Part shown: positions 1 to 7,201 of the stretch, in pieces
Layout of the letters: each line of letters starts with the position of its first letter
Numbering within the stretch: the first letter of the stretch is position 1
Assembly: GCA_033809355.1 (NCBI GenBank)
Contig: JAPXLV010000021.1
Span: forward strand, 1-40,069
Source of the DNA: T3Sed10-213 sp012519365
GTDB lineage: Bacteria > Planctomycetota > Phycisphaerae > Sedimentisphaerales > Anaerohalosphaeraceae
Direction: 5' to 3'
Length of the DNA stretch: 40,069 nucleotides
Notes under the pieces: model-generated
The model's database searches: none
The model's input: only the letters and a program-made list of their open reading frames with translations
Told to the model about the DNA's origin: nothing
Program-made: the position numbers and the translations under genes

Positions 1-1
1 T

Positions 2-241
2 CGCTATGTCGATGCCGAAGGCAATCGCGGGCCGTTTCCGATCAACCCTAACGGCTCGCAGGATGATATCGCCGCGTTGACTGATTCGACGGGGCGGGTG
101 TTGGGAATGATGCCGCATCCGGAGCGTTTTGTGCGGATGACGCAACATCCGCACTGGACGCGGCTGAAAGAGCAGGAAGGATTCGGCGATGGTATGACAA
201 TTTTCAAAAATGCCGTAACGTACATTCGGGACCATTTTTAA
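2..241 (+). CDS. purQ: Phosphoribosylformylglycinamidine synthase, glutaminase subunit (3' end only)
   Basis: This is the C-terminal 79 residues of an open frame that enters from the left edge. It carries the class I glutaminase HPE motif (GMMPHPERFV), which supplies the catalytic His and Glu of the amidotransferase triad. It ends in a GDGMTIFKNAVTYI-type tail, as in the long PurQ proteins that act with a separate PurL. The enzyme would supply ammonia for conversion of FGAR to FGAM in purine synthesis. The nucleophile Cys lies outside the window. A fused PurL-PurQ cannot be excluded, but the tail looks more like stand-alone PurQ. The stop is 18 bp before dapL, so co-transcription is likely. 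Confidence 0.8.
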   Translation, partial: RYVDAEGNRGPFPINPNGSQDDIAALTDSTGRVLGMMPHPERFVRMTQHPHWTRLKEQEGFGDGMTIFKNAVTYIRDHF

Positions 242-259
242 GCAGAGAGGCATTACGAA

Positions 260-1486
260 ATGATTTTAGTCAACGAGCATTTTTTGAAACTCAAGGCCGG
301 TTATTTATTTCCGGAAATCGGACGTCGGGTGGCCGCCTTTTCGAAGGCCAATCCGGATGCGAACATTATTCGTCTGGGAATCGGCGATGTCACCGAGCCG
401 CTCGTCCCGGCGGTGATTGAGGCCATGCACAAGGCCGTCGATGAAATGGCTTCGGCCGAGACGTTTCGGGGATACGGGCCGGAGCAGGGATATGCGTTCC
501 TGCGCAAGGCGATTGTCGAGCATGACTATAAGGCACGCTATATCGATATTTCGCCCGATGAGATTTTTGTCAGCGACGGTGCCAAGTGCGACACCGGCAA
601 TTTTCAGGAAATCTTTTCGGTGGATAATACGGTGGCGGTAACCGATCCGGTCTATCCGGTCTATGTGGATACCAATGTTATGGCCGGACGCACAGGCCCG
701 GCTGATGCGTCGGGGCGTTACGGGCGGATCGTCTATATGTCGTGTACAGCCGAGAATGGCTTTGTGCCGGAGCTGCCCAAAGAGCCGGTGGATATGATTT
801 ATCTGTGCTATCCCAACAATCCAACCGGTGCGACGGCGACCCACGAACAACTGAAAAAATGGGTCGATTACGCCATTGCCAACAAGGCGATTATTTTGTA
901 CGATGCGGCTTATGAGGCGTTTATTCAGGATCCGACGATTCCGCGTTCCATCTACGAAATCGACGGCGCCAAAAAGGTGGCAGTTGAGTTTCGCAGTTTT
1001 TCCAAAACGGCCGGCTTTACCGGCCTTCGGTGCGCATTTACGGTCGTTCCCAAAGATGTCTGTGTGTACAAAGCGGACGGTTCGGCCATTGAGCTGAACA
1101 GCCTCTGGAACCGCCGTCAGAGCACTAAGTTCAATGGTGTCAGTTATGTGACACAAGTTGCCGCCGCGGCCGTCTATACCCCCGACGGACAAAAGCAGAT
1201 TCGCAAGGTCATCGCGTTGTATATGAACAATGCTGCAATGATGTGCGAGGCGCTGAGCCAACTGGGGTACTCGGTCTATGGCGGTCGGCATGCACCTTAT
1301 GTCTGGCTCAAGACGCCCGAGGGTATCGGGTCGTGGGAGTTTTTTGATCGGCTGCTGACCAAGGCGCATGTGGTGGGTACGCCCGGTGTCGGCTTTGGTG
1401 CAGCCGGTGAAGGGTATTTCCGTTTGAGTGCGTTCAATCATCCCGATAAGGTGGCTGAGGCAATAAGACGGTTTGAACGATTGTAA
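260..1486 (+). CDS. dapL: LL-diaminopimelate aminotransferase
   Basis: This 408-aa fold-type I PLP aminotransferase converts tetrahydrodipicolinate directly to LL-diaminopimelate using glutamate, in the short lysine/peptidoglycan route. The start NEHFLKLKAGYLFPEIGRRV is typical of DapL. The PLP lysine is K249 in SFSKTAGFTGLR, and the YPNNPTGA motif is present. The length matches the family (about 410 aa). The ATG is preceded by AGAGG with a 9-base spacer. DapL is found in plants, Chlamydiae, Planctomycetes and scattered anaerobes, so it is one of the taxonomic hints here. It sits between purine and folate/pantothenate genes on the same strand, and no other dap gene is nearby. Confidence 0.95.
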   Translation: MILVNEHFLKLKAGYLFPEIGRRVAAFSKANPDANIIRLGIGDVTEPLVPAVIEAMHKAVDEMASAETFRGYGPEQGYAFLRKAIVEHDYKARYIDISPDEIFVSDGAKCDTGNFQEIFSVDNTVAVTDPVYPVYVDTNVMAGRTGPADASGRYGRIVYMSCTAENGFVPELPKEPVDMIYLCYPNNPTGATATHEQLKKWVDYAIANKAIILYDAAYEAFIQDPTIPRSIYEIDGAKKVAVEFRSFSKTAGFTGLRCAFTVVPKDVCVYKADGSAIELNSLWNRRQSTKFNGVSYVTQVAAAAVYTPDGQKQIRKVIALYMNNAAMMCEALSQLGYSVYGGRHAPYVWLKTPEGIGSWEFFDRLLTKAHVVGTPGVGFGAAGEGYFRLSAFNHPDKVAEAIRRFERL

Positions 1487-1536
1487 AGCGCAGTGGATTG
1501 CGGTGGGCTGCGGCCTGTCCGACGGCGATAGTGCAA

Positions 1537-2613
1537 ATGACAGAGGTGGTGTATATCGGTTTGGGGTCGAACCTCGGCGACAGGGCAGCCAATCTTCGTG
1601 CTGCGGTTGAGGCGCTGAACGCGCATCCGGGGATTGCGACAGTGCGGGTCAGTGCCTTTTACGAGACTGTCCCGCTGGGCAATTCCCCGCAGCCGGCATA
1701 TCTCAATGCTGCTGCACAGATTCAGACATCGCTGGAACCGACGGCTCTGTTGGCGGTTTTGCAGGTGATAGAGAACCGCCTGGGACGCCGGCGCGTCGAA
1801 CGATGGCATGCTCGAACGATTGATCTGGATGTGCTCTTGTATGGTCGGCGGGTTATCCGCAATGCGAAGCTGACTGTTCCTCATCCCCAGATGCATCTGC
1901 GGTCGTTTGTGCTGAAGGGGCTTTGCGAATTGAACGGCGATGTGATTCATCCGGTGCTGGGCCGCACGGTATCGCAATTGTATGAGCGGCTGAACGGTCA
2001 GGATTTTTATCGGGATCCAGCGCGACCGCAGTTGATTTCCATCGCCGGGCTGATCGGTGTCGGCAAGACGACCCTTGCAGGCCAACTGGCCGAGGGTCTT
2101 AAGGCGACGGTGATCCGTGAGAAATACGACGACAATCCGTATCTGCCGGAGGTGTATGCCGGCAATAAAAATGTGGTGCTTGACTCGGAACTGTTTTTTC
2201 TGTCCAGCAGTGCTGCTCAGTTACGCCGCGACCGGCTCAAGCAGGGGCAGGGCTATATCAGCGACTATGTGTTTGACAAGGCGTTGGTGTATGCCTCAAG
2301 TTGGCTGGATGCGGAGGAGTTGGATTCGTACAAAAGACATTATGCATGTGTCGTGGAGCTGGTGGCTAAGCCGACGGTGGTCATTTATCTGAATGATACG
2401 GTTCAAGCATGCCTGGACCGAATCCATCGGCGGAATCGGCCGTATGAGCAGCACATTGAGCCGGTTTTTTTGAACGTTCTGAAGCAAAAATATGATGCCC
2501 TGTACGCGAACTGGATGATATGTCCGGTAATCCGCCTGGATGCCAGCCTATGCGCTTTGCCGGAGCAGGCGGCCGCGTGGGCTGAAGAAATTCGACATTA
2601 TACGACGTTGTAA
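1537..2613 (+). CDS. folK: Fused HPPK (FolK) and deoxynucleoside kinase-like protein
   Basis: This 358-aa protein has two domains. Residues 1 to about 155 are 6-hydroxymethyl-7,8-dihydropterin pyrophosphokinase: VVYIGLGSNLGDR at the N-terminus and RWHARTIDLDVL with the metal-binding D96 and D98. This is a folate step. Residues from about 165 form a P-loop deoxynucleoside kinase-like domain: GLIGVGKTTL (Walker A, about 171-180), then EKYDDNPYLPEVY and SDYVFDKAL, which resemble the dNK nucleoside-binding segments. The frame is open from a TTG at 1498, but that adds 13 residues unlike FolK. ATG 1537 begins the family N-terminus, although its SD is weak. panC starts 3 bp after the stop. Substrate specificity of the kinase half cannot be read from sequence. 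Confidence 0.88.
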   Translation: MTEVVYIGLGSNLGDRAANLRAAVEALNAHPGIATVRVSAFYETVPLGNSPQPAYLNAAAQIQTSLEPTALLAVLQVIENRLGRRRVERWHARTIDLDVLLYGRRVIRNAKLTVPHPQMHLRSFVLKGLCELNGDVIHPVLGRTVSQLYERLNGQDFYRDPARPQLISIAGLIGVGKTTLAGQLAEGLKATVIREKYDDNPYLPEVYAGNKNVVLDSELFFLSSSAAQLRRDRLKQGQGYISDYVFDKALVYASSWLDAEELDSYKRHYACVVELVAKPTVVIYLNDTVQACLDRIHRRNRPYEQHIEPVFLNVLKQKYDALYANWMICPVIRLDASLCALPEQAAAWAEEIRHYTTL

Positions 2614-2616
2614 ACC

Positions 2617-3483
2617 ATGAACATTGCCGCAACAATTAACGATATCCGCCACTGTGTTCGTTCGGCACGGCAGGCGGGCAAACGCGTTGGGCTGGTGCCG
2701 ACGATGGGGGCGCTGCATGCCGGGCATGGCTCGCTGATTGAACAAGCCGCCAAAGAGTGCGACTATGTCGTTGTCAGCATTTTTGTGAACCCGACACAGT
2801 TTGGGCCGAACGAAGATTTCGCCCGGTATCCTCGCACTTTTGATCAGGACGTTGCCTACTGTCAGCGGCTTGGTGCGGATGTGATTTTTGCACCGACAGC
2901 CGAGCAGATGTATCCGCACCCTCAGCGAACGTGGGTCGAGGTAGAAAAATTGACCGATGGGCTGTGCGGAGCCTCGCGGCCGGGGCATTTTCGCGGCGTT
3001 ACGACCGTGTGTGCCAAATTGTTCAACATTGTAACGCCTGACGTGGCGTATTTTGGACAAAAAGACGCCCAGCAGGCAGTCGTTATTCGGCGGATGGTAG
3101 AGGATTTGAATTTTCCGATGACGATTCGGGTATGCCCGATTGTCCGGGAACCGGACGGCCTGGCGATGAGCAGTCGTAATCGGTATTTGTCCCCGGCTGA
3201 ACGTCAAAAGGCGGTCTGTCTGTATCAGGCATTGGAAACCTGCCGACGGGATTTTGCTCAAGGTTGCCGCGCGGCAAATGGCCTGATCGAGCACATGCGC
3301 GGCCTTATCGAAGGGGCTGGCGGACGAATCGATTATATCTGTATTGTAGACTTTGAAACGCTTGAACCTGTTGAGACAATTACTCGCCCCACGCTGGTCG
3401 CGGTGGCTGTCTTTTTCGGCTCAACCCGGCTGATTGATAATTGCGTGCTTTGTTTGCATCAGACGGAAAATAATGTACAATAA
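2617..3483 (+). CDS. panC: Pantothenate synthetase (pantoate--beta-alanine ligase)
   Basis: This 288-aa protein condenses pantoate and beta-alanine using ATP through a pantoyl-adenylate. The nucleotidyltransferase HxGH motif is H34-A-G-H37 in VPTMGALHAGHGSLI. FVNPTQFGPNEDFARYPRT and FGQKDAQQ follow, and the KMSKS-like segment is GLAMSSRNRYLS. The length is normal (about 280). It begins 3 bp after the folK fusion and is followed by panD, so beta-alanine supply and use are adjacent. No panB is seen in the window. Confidence 0.95.
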   Translation: MNIAATINDIRHCVRSARQAGKRVGLVPTMGALHAGHGSLIEQAAKECDYVVVSIFVNPTQFGPNEDFARYPRTFDQDVAYCQRLGADVIFAPTAEQMYPHPQRTWVEVEKLTDGLCGASRPGHFRGVTTVCAKLFNIVTPDVAYFGQKDAQQAVVIRRMVEDLNFPMTIRVCPIVREPDGLAMSSRNRYLSPAERQKAVCLYQALETCRRDFAQGCRAANGLIEHMRGLIEGAGGRIDYICIVDFETLEPVETITRPTLVAVAVFFGSTRLIDNCVLCLHQTENNVQ

Positions 3484-3524
3484 TTATTTCGAATTTATCT
3501 AATACAATATGGGAATCATTCAAA

Positions 3525-3881
3525 ATGTTTGTAAAAGCGTTAAAAGGCAAGATTCATCGGGCACGCGTGACCCAGACGAAGATCGACTACCCCGGCAGTA
3601 TCGGCATTGATGTGGAGATGCTCAAGGCGGCGGGAATCCAGAATTACGAAGAGGTGCTCGTCGCCAACGTGACTAACGGAGAACGGGTGGAGACCTATGT
3701 GGTGCCGGCGCCGCCCGGCAGCAAAGACATCGTGGTACTGGGGGCCGCGGCTCGGCTGTTCAGCCCCGGCGATATTGTGATTATTATGAACTTTGCTTAT
3801 TATACGCCGGAGGAATTGAACACCCACAAGCCGCACATCATTGCGTGCGACGAACACAATCACTTCCAGTTTGTTAAATAA
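3525..3881 (+). CDS. panD: Aspartate 1-decarboxylase (pyruvoyl enzyme precursor)
   Basis: This 118-aa proenzyme makes beta-alanine from aspartate for pantothenate synthesis. The self-cleavage site is G24-S25 (YPGSIGID), with S25 expected to become the pyruvoyl group. K9 and the TNGERVETYV segment containing the conserved Tyr are present. The residue before the cleavage Gly is Pro, where Glu or Gly is more usual, a minor variation. It lies 41 bp after panC on the same strand, consistent with one pantothenate unit. The length is typical (about 115-130). Confidence 0.95.
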   Translation: MFVKALKGKIHRARVTQTKIDYPGSIGIDVEMLKAAGIQNYEEVLVANVTNGERVETYVVPAPPGSKDIVVLGAAARLFSPGDIVIIMNFAYYTPEELNTHKPHIIACDEHNHFQFVK

Positions 3882-3893
3882 TTCTCTGCGTGT

Positions 3894-4889
3894 ATGCGTC
3901 CTGAGCTGTTTAATATTCCGTTTGTGAACATTACTGTCAAAAGCTACGGCACACTGATGGTAATTGGGTTTTTGCTGGCAACGCTGGTGATGCGGCGGAT
4001 GATGAAAAAGGCCGGTCAAAACCCCGAGTGGATCACCAACGCGGCGCTGTATGCGTTGCTTGCGGGGGTGGCCAGCTCTAAACTGTTTTACGTGATTCAC
4101 CATTACGACCCGTCGCGGTCGCTCTGGAAGTTAATTTTTTCGGGGGCGGGCTTTGAGTTTCTCGGCGGTGTCTTGGGGGCTATTGGGTTTTTGCTGATCT
4201 ACCTTCGCGTCAAAAAACTGCCATGGCGTCTGTATTTCGATGTGCTGGCGGTTGGATTGATGATGGGGTTGGGGTTCGGACGTATCGGCTGTTTTTTGAA
4301 TGGCTGCTGCCACGGAGGACCGGCGGATGTGCCATGGGCAGTTCGGTTTCCTTATGGAAGTCTGCCGTATTACAATTTGGTGTATCCCAATGAGGCGCGT
4401 TTACGGGATAAGCCCTGGCTGGAATTGCCCAGCGACTACTTTGGCTGGAAGGACCGGCAGGGAAACTGGATACCGGCCACTGAGCAGGACAAATACAACG
4501 CCGGGCTCAAACCGAAAGAATTGCTTACCCCGGAGCAAAAAAAAGCCGTTACCGAGGGGCCGTATCGCTGTTTGCCTGTGCATCCGACACAACTGTACTC
4601 GAGTCTGAACGCATTTTTGCTGGCCGCGATATTTTACACTTTATGGTGTCGGATCGGCCTGAAAAAACCGGGGATGATTCTGGGATTTATCCTCATTGCC
4701 TACGGCATCACGCGTTTCGGTCTGGAAATGCTGCGCGATGACAATCCCTTTGAATATGCTTGGTGGATGTTGTACAAGGGCGGGACCATCTCACAGAATA
4801 TCTCGATTTATCTGGTTCTGATCGGGGCGGTGCTGGTAGGGATTGTGTCAAAAATGAAACCGCCGGCTGTTCAGCAAAAAAAAGCGTAG
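3894..4889 (+). CDS. lgt: Prolipoprotein diacylglyceryl transferase
   Basis: This 331-aa inner-membrane enzyme transfers diacylglycerol from phosphatidylglycerol to the lipobox cysteine of prolipoproteins. The Lgt signature is at about 129-142 (GRIGCFLNGCCHGG, with catalytic-region R130). VHPTQLYSSL and the late GLEMLRDDNP segment also match. Several hydrophobic helices are visible (about 20-35, 50-65, 85-105, 115-135, and three near the C-terminus). A hydrophilic insertion of about 60 residues (about 160-225, rich in K, E and P) lengthens the protein compared with the usual 260-300. It starts 12 bp after panD with no clear SD, so it may be translationally coupled. Confidence 0.93.
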   Translation: MRPELFNIPFVNITVKSYGTLMVIGFLLATLVMRRMMKKAGQNPEWITNAALYALLAGVASSKLFYVIHHYDPSRSLWKLIFSGAGFEFLGGVLGAIGFLLIYLRVKKLPWRLYFDVLAVGLMMGLGFGRIGCFLNGCCHGGPADVPWAVRFPYGSLPYYNLVYPNEARLRDKPWLELPSDYFGWKDRQGNWIPATEQDKYNAGLKPKELLTPEQKKAVTEGPYRCLPVHPTQLYSSLNAFLLAAIFYTLWCRIGLKKPGMILGFILIAYGITRFGLEMLRDDNPFEYAWWMLYKGGTISQNISIYLVLIGAVLVGIVSKMKPPAVQQKKA

Positions 4890-4922
4890 TGATTTAGCCA
4901 TTCGCCGTCTCGCCGAGAGAGT

Positions 4923-4950
4923 GTTAACCTGCAGCAGTTGCGAAGTTAAC
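4923..4950. repeat. Inverted repeat between convergent lgt and plsY
   Basis: GTTAAC occurs at 4923-4928 and again at 4945-4950 in the 86-bp gap between two convergent genes. Each copy is itself palindromic, so together they can form a stem of 6 pairs with a 16-base loop. No U-run follows on either strand, so it is only a weak candidate for a bidirectional transcript end. Confidence 0.3.
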
Positions 4951-4975
4951 GGTAAGACGCGCTTTCAATTGCTTT

Positions 4976-5641
4976 TTAAGGCGTTGTTTTTGGACGGCCG
5001 ATTTTGTGTTCCGATCCGTTTCGCAGACGCTTGATATTTTCGGCGTGTCGGGCCACGACCAGCAGCGCCATTATCACCGCGACAAATAATAGCGGCCATA
5101 GTCGCGAAAATTGCCAGCTATCTAACAAAATCATCAGCACAGCAAACAGCAGCGGAAAACTGATCGCGGCGATAATCGATGCGAGGGAGACATATCGCCA
5201 CGTCAGAACGGCCATTGCCCACACGCCAAATGCCGCGGCGCCGCAGAGTGTAAAATACGGCCACAGCCCCAGCACAACGCCCAAACTGGTAGCGACGCCT
5301 TTGCCGCCTTTGAACTTCAGGTAAATCGGGAAGATATGGCCGCATACCGCCGCACACCCGATCAGAAGCCAGACAAACAGTTCCCCCGTTGTCGGCTGGT
5401 TGGACACGACGTCCATTGCTCGTGCCAACAGCATAGGGGTCAGTCCTTTCAAAACGTCCAGGACAAAACACACATAGGCCCATTTTTTGCCCAGTGCCCG
5501 TGAGACATTGGTTGCTCCGATATTGCCCGACCCGACGGCCCGCAGATCGACGCCGTGCGCGCGGGCAATCAATAAGCCGAACGGCACCGAGCCCAGCAAA
5601 TAGGCCCCCGCGATAAGGATGATGGAGTGAATCTGAATCAT
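4976..5641 (-). CDS. plsY: Glycerol-3-phosphate acyltransferase (acyl-phosphate dependent)
   Basis: This 221-aa polytopic membrane protein acylates glycerol-3-phosphate at position 1 using acyl-phosphate, the first step of phospholipid synthesis. PlsY motifs are visible: GSGNIGATNVSRALGK (37-52), the G-rich GHIFPIYLKFKGGKGVATSLG region (about 101-121, glycerol-phosphate binding), and HAENIKRLRNGSEHKIG near the C-terminus. About five hydrophobic helices are present. Its ATG overlaps the stop of the upstream glycosyltransferase by 4 bp, so the two are probably translationally coupled. Confidence 0.93.
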   Translation of the reverse strand: MIQIHSIILIAGAYLLGSVPFGLLIARAHGVDLRAVGSGNIGATNVSRALGKKWAYVCFVLDVLKGLTPMLLARAMDVVSNQPTTGELFVWLLIGCAAVCGHIFPIYLKFKGGKGVATSLGVVLGLWPYFTLCGAAAFGVWAMAVLTWRYVSLASIIAAISFPLLFAVLMILLDSWQFSRLWPLLFVAVIMALLVVARHAENIKRLRNGSEHKIGRPKTTP

Positions 5642-6816
5642 AAGATTTTTTGCTTTTGATTATAAAGCGTATTGTAGAGGCGGATCAAGGCAGCACAATG
5701 ATTTTCTATGGAAACGGCCTGCATCAGGCCGTCCTGACGGATTGCCTCGGCCATATCCTGACGGTTTTCCGGTCGCGAAAGGGCGGCCAGACCATGGACA
5801 AATGGCTCAATGCGGTAAGGTTCATCGAGAATAATGCCGTGTCGCAAATGACGATAGAAATCGGTTGCCCCATTGTAGCGGGTGGTCAAGACCGGTTTGT
5901 CCAGCGAGAGGGCCTCAAGAATGAATCGTGAACACGGATCGTAATACGTCGGCAGCACGGCCGCATCGCACATGGCCAGATAATTCTCAATGGCGTTGGT
6001 ATAGCCGACAAAATAAACATCCTTAGCTATTCCAAGCCTTTTGGCAAGACGGTGGTAGGGCGGCTGCTTGCCCGTCCCGGCGACGATCAGCCCCAGCCGG
6101 TCCGAAGATATCTGTTGTTTGAAGACGCTCATGGCACAGAGCAGATCGTGCAGCCCTTTGAGGCGGAAATTATTGGCTGCAAACAGCAGCAGGGTCGTAT
6201 GCGACCGGTCGGCATCAAGTGCCGTCAGAATCTCCCTTTCGCAGCGTTCGACCTGTGTCGGGTCGATTGGTAACGGCGTTTTGACACCGCCGGGGGTTAG
6301 GGCAATTCGCTCTTCGGAAAGATGGTAGTGCTTTAGAAATTGCGATTTGACATAGTTTGACAGCGCAGCGATGACGACCTTTTCGGTCGAGCAGACGTCC
6401 CGTTCGGCGTGAAGATACTGCCGGCGTTTGGCATTGGCAAAGCCGGTTGCACGTTTGAACAGCGAAACGAGCGGATTGGAATAGGCTGTGGCGCTGCGGA
6501 GGGCGGTTTCCACATAACTGCCGCCGCGCGGCTGGTAGAGATCGGCCCCGCTGTAAGGCAGCGTGCTGTGCACGATGTCGTAAGCGGTCTGCTTCAAATG
6601 GGTCTCCAACGCAGCACGATATTGAGAAAACGGGATGCGTTCCCGCGTTTGATGGCCGCACAGGGCCTTGACCCCTTTTGCCTCTGCCGGGCCGACAGAG
6701 GCCAGGATTGTAACCTCGTGTCCTGTTGATCGCAGATGTTCGGCGATCTGAGAAACCGACCGTTCCGCGCCGCCGAGCGCAATATCAAAGCGTTCTATGA
6801 TCAGTGCAATTTTCAT
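5638..6816 (-). CDS. Family 4 glycosyltransferase (RfaG-like)
   Basis: This 392-aa GT-B glycosyltransferase starts MKIALIIERFDIALGGAERS, the N-terminal pattern of WaaG/RfaG-like LPS core glucosyltransferases. The C-terminal nucleotide-sugar domain has LLFAANNFRLKGLHDLL, LIVAGTG and FILEALSLDKPVLTTRYNG. The first acidic residue of the usual EX7E motif is not obvious. No signal peptide or membrane span is seen, so it is a cytoplasmic or peripheral enzyme. Its link to plsY suggests envelope lipid or glycolipid assembly, but donor and acceptor are unknown. The ATG has only a weak SD. Confidence 0.82.
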   Translation of the reverse strand: MKIALIIERFDIALGGAERSVSQIAEHLRSTGHEVTILASVGPAEAKGVKALCGHQTRERIPFSQYRAALETHLKQTAYDIVHSTLPYSGADLYQPRGGSYVETALRSATAYSNPLVSLFKRATGFANAKRRQYLHAERDVCSTEKVVIAALSNYVKSQFLKHYHLSEERIALTPGGVKTPLPIDPTQVERCEREILTALDADRSHTTLLLFAANNFRLKGLHDLLCAMSVFKQQISSDRLGLIVAGTGKQPPYHRLAKRLGIAKDVYFVGYTNAIENYLAMCDAAVLPTYYDPCSRFILEALSLDKPVLTTRYNGATDFYRHLRHGIILDEPYRIEPFVHGLAALSRPENRQDMAEAIRQDGLMQAVSIENHCAALIRLYNTLYNQKQKIL

Positions 6817-6894
6817 TTTGGCCTACGCGGCAATGCCGCCTTTGCGTCTCTATTTTATCAGTTGCTGCCTGTGATTTTCCAGACAGGGTATAGT

Positions 6895-6915
6895 GGAAAA
6901 GTATTCGGAAAAGTA
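6895..6915. repeat. 9-bp direct repeat with 12-bp period
   Basis: GGAAAAGTA occurs at 6895-6903 and again at 6907-6915, separated by TTC. The period is close to one helical turn, so a DNA-binding protein could occupy both copies on one face. It lies in the divergent control region, about 70 bp upstream of the gyrA -35 box and about 80 bp from the glycosyltransferase start. A chance repeat is possible. Confidence 0.4.
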
Positions 6916-6982
6916 GCCCCAATCGTCTGTTAACGCAAGGAAAAAATCCTGCAAAACGCCCCATTTTGGGGCGACAGAATCG

Positions 6983-7011
6983 TTGACTTTTAGCCGGTTT
7001 TGAGATAGACT
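6983..7011 (+). promoter_or_regulatory. Predicted sigma70-type promoter of gyrA
   Basis: The -35 box is TTGACT (6983-6988) and the -10 box is TAGACT (7006-7011), with an exact 17-base spacer. Expected transcription start is near 7018, giving a leader of about 184 bases before gyrA. This is one of the best promoter matches in the window. Confidence 0.65.
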
Positions 7012-7030
7012 CCTATATTCTGTATTTTGT

Positions 7031-7172
7031 CTGAAAAGCGGAACATACAGTCGGCAAAAACGGCGTTTCAGGATGCTTTTTTGCAGGGCGGTTGGTCTGC
7101 AATAGTTCCCGAATGGCGGCAGCCTATGGCGATTTGCCGCCGAGGGACAGTGGTTCATCGCCGTGAGGGAAC
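7031..7172 (+). promoter_or_regulatory. Structured 5' leader of gyrA
   Basis: Three nested or competing helices can be drawn in the predicted gyrA leader. CTGAAA (7031-7036) pairs with TTTCAG (7066-7071). GGCGGCA (7115-7121) pairs perfectly with TGCCGCC (7135-7141) and is extended by TCCC (7107-7110) with GGGA (7144-7147). GTTCCC (7105-7110) can instead pair with GGGAAC (7167-7172). The mutually exclusive use of 7105-7110 is what an RNA switch or attenuator would need, but no known riboswitch class was recognised and no terminator U-run is present. Confidence 0.4.
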
Positions 7173-7201
7173 GTGCCGTTTCTTTTGAAGAAAGATAGAT
7201 T

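Larger units (their letters stand above)
6817..7201. other. Divergent intergenic region between the glycosyltransferase and gyrA
   Basis: This 385-bp gene-free stretch separates divergently transcribed genes. It holds direct repeats near 6895-6915, a strong promoter toward gyrA, and a leader of about 185 bases with several inverted repeats (each listed separately). CCTGT and ACAGG near 6869-6886 form another short inverted repeat. No convincing coding frame was found. No good promoter for the glycosyltransferase could be picked out. Confidence 0.6.

Noticed and set aside
305..1441. Long open frame (378 codons) on the minus strand inside dapL
   Set aside because: It is the antisense shadow of a well-supported gene. 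The translation shows no recognisable domain and is rich in His and Arg as expected for a shadow frame.
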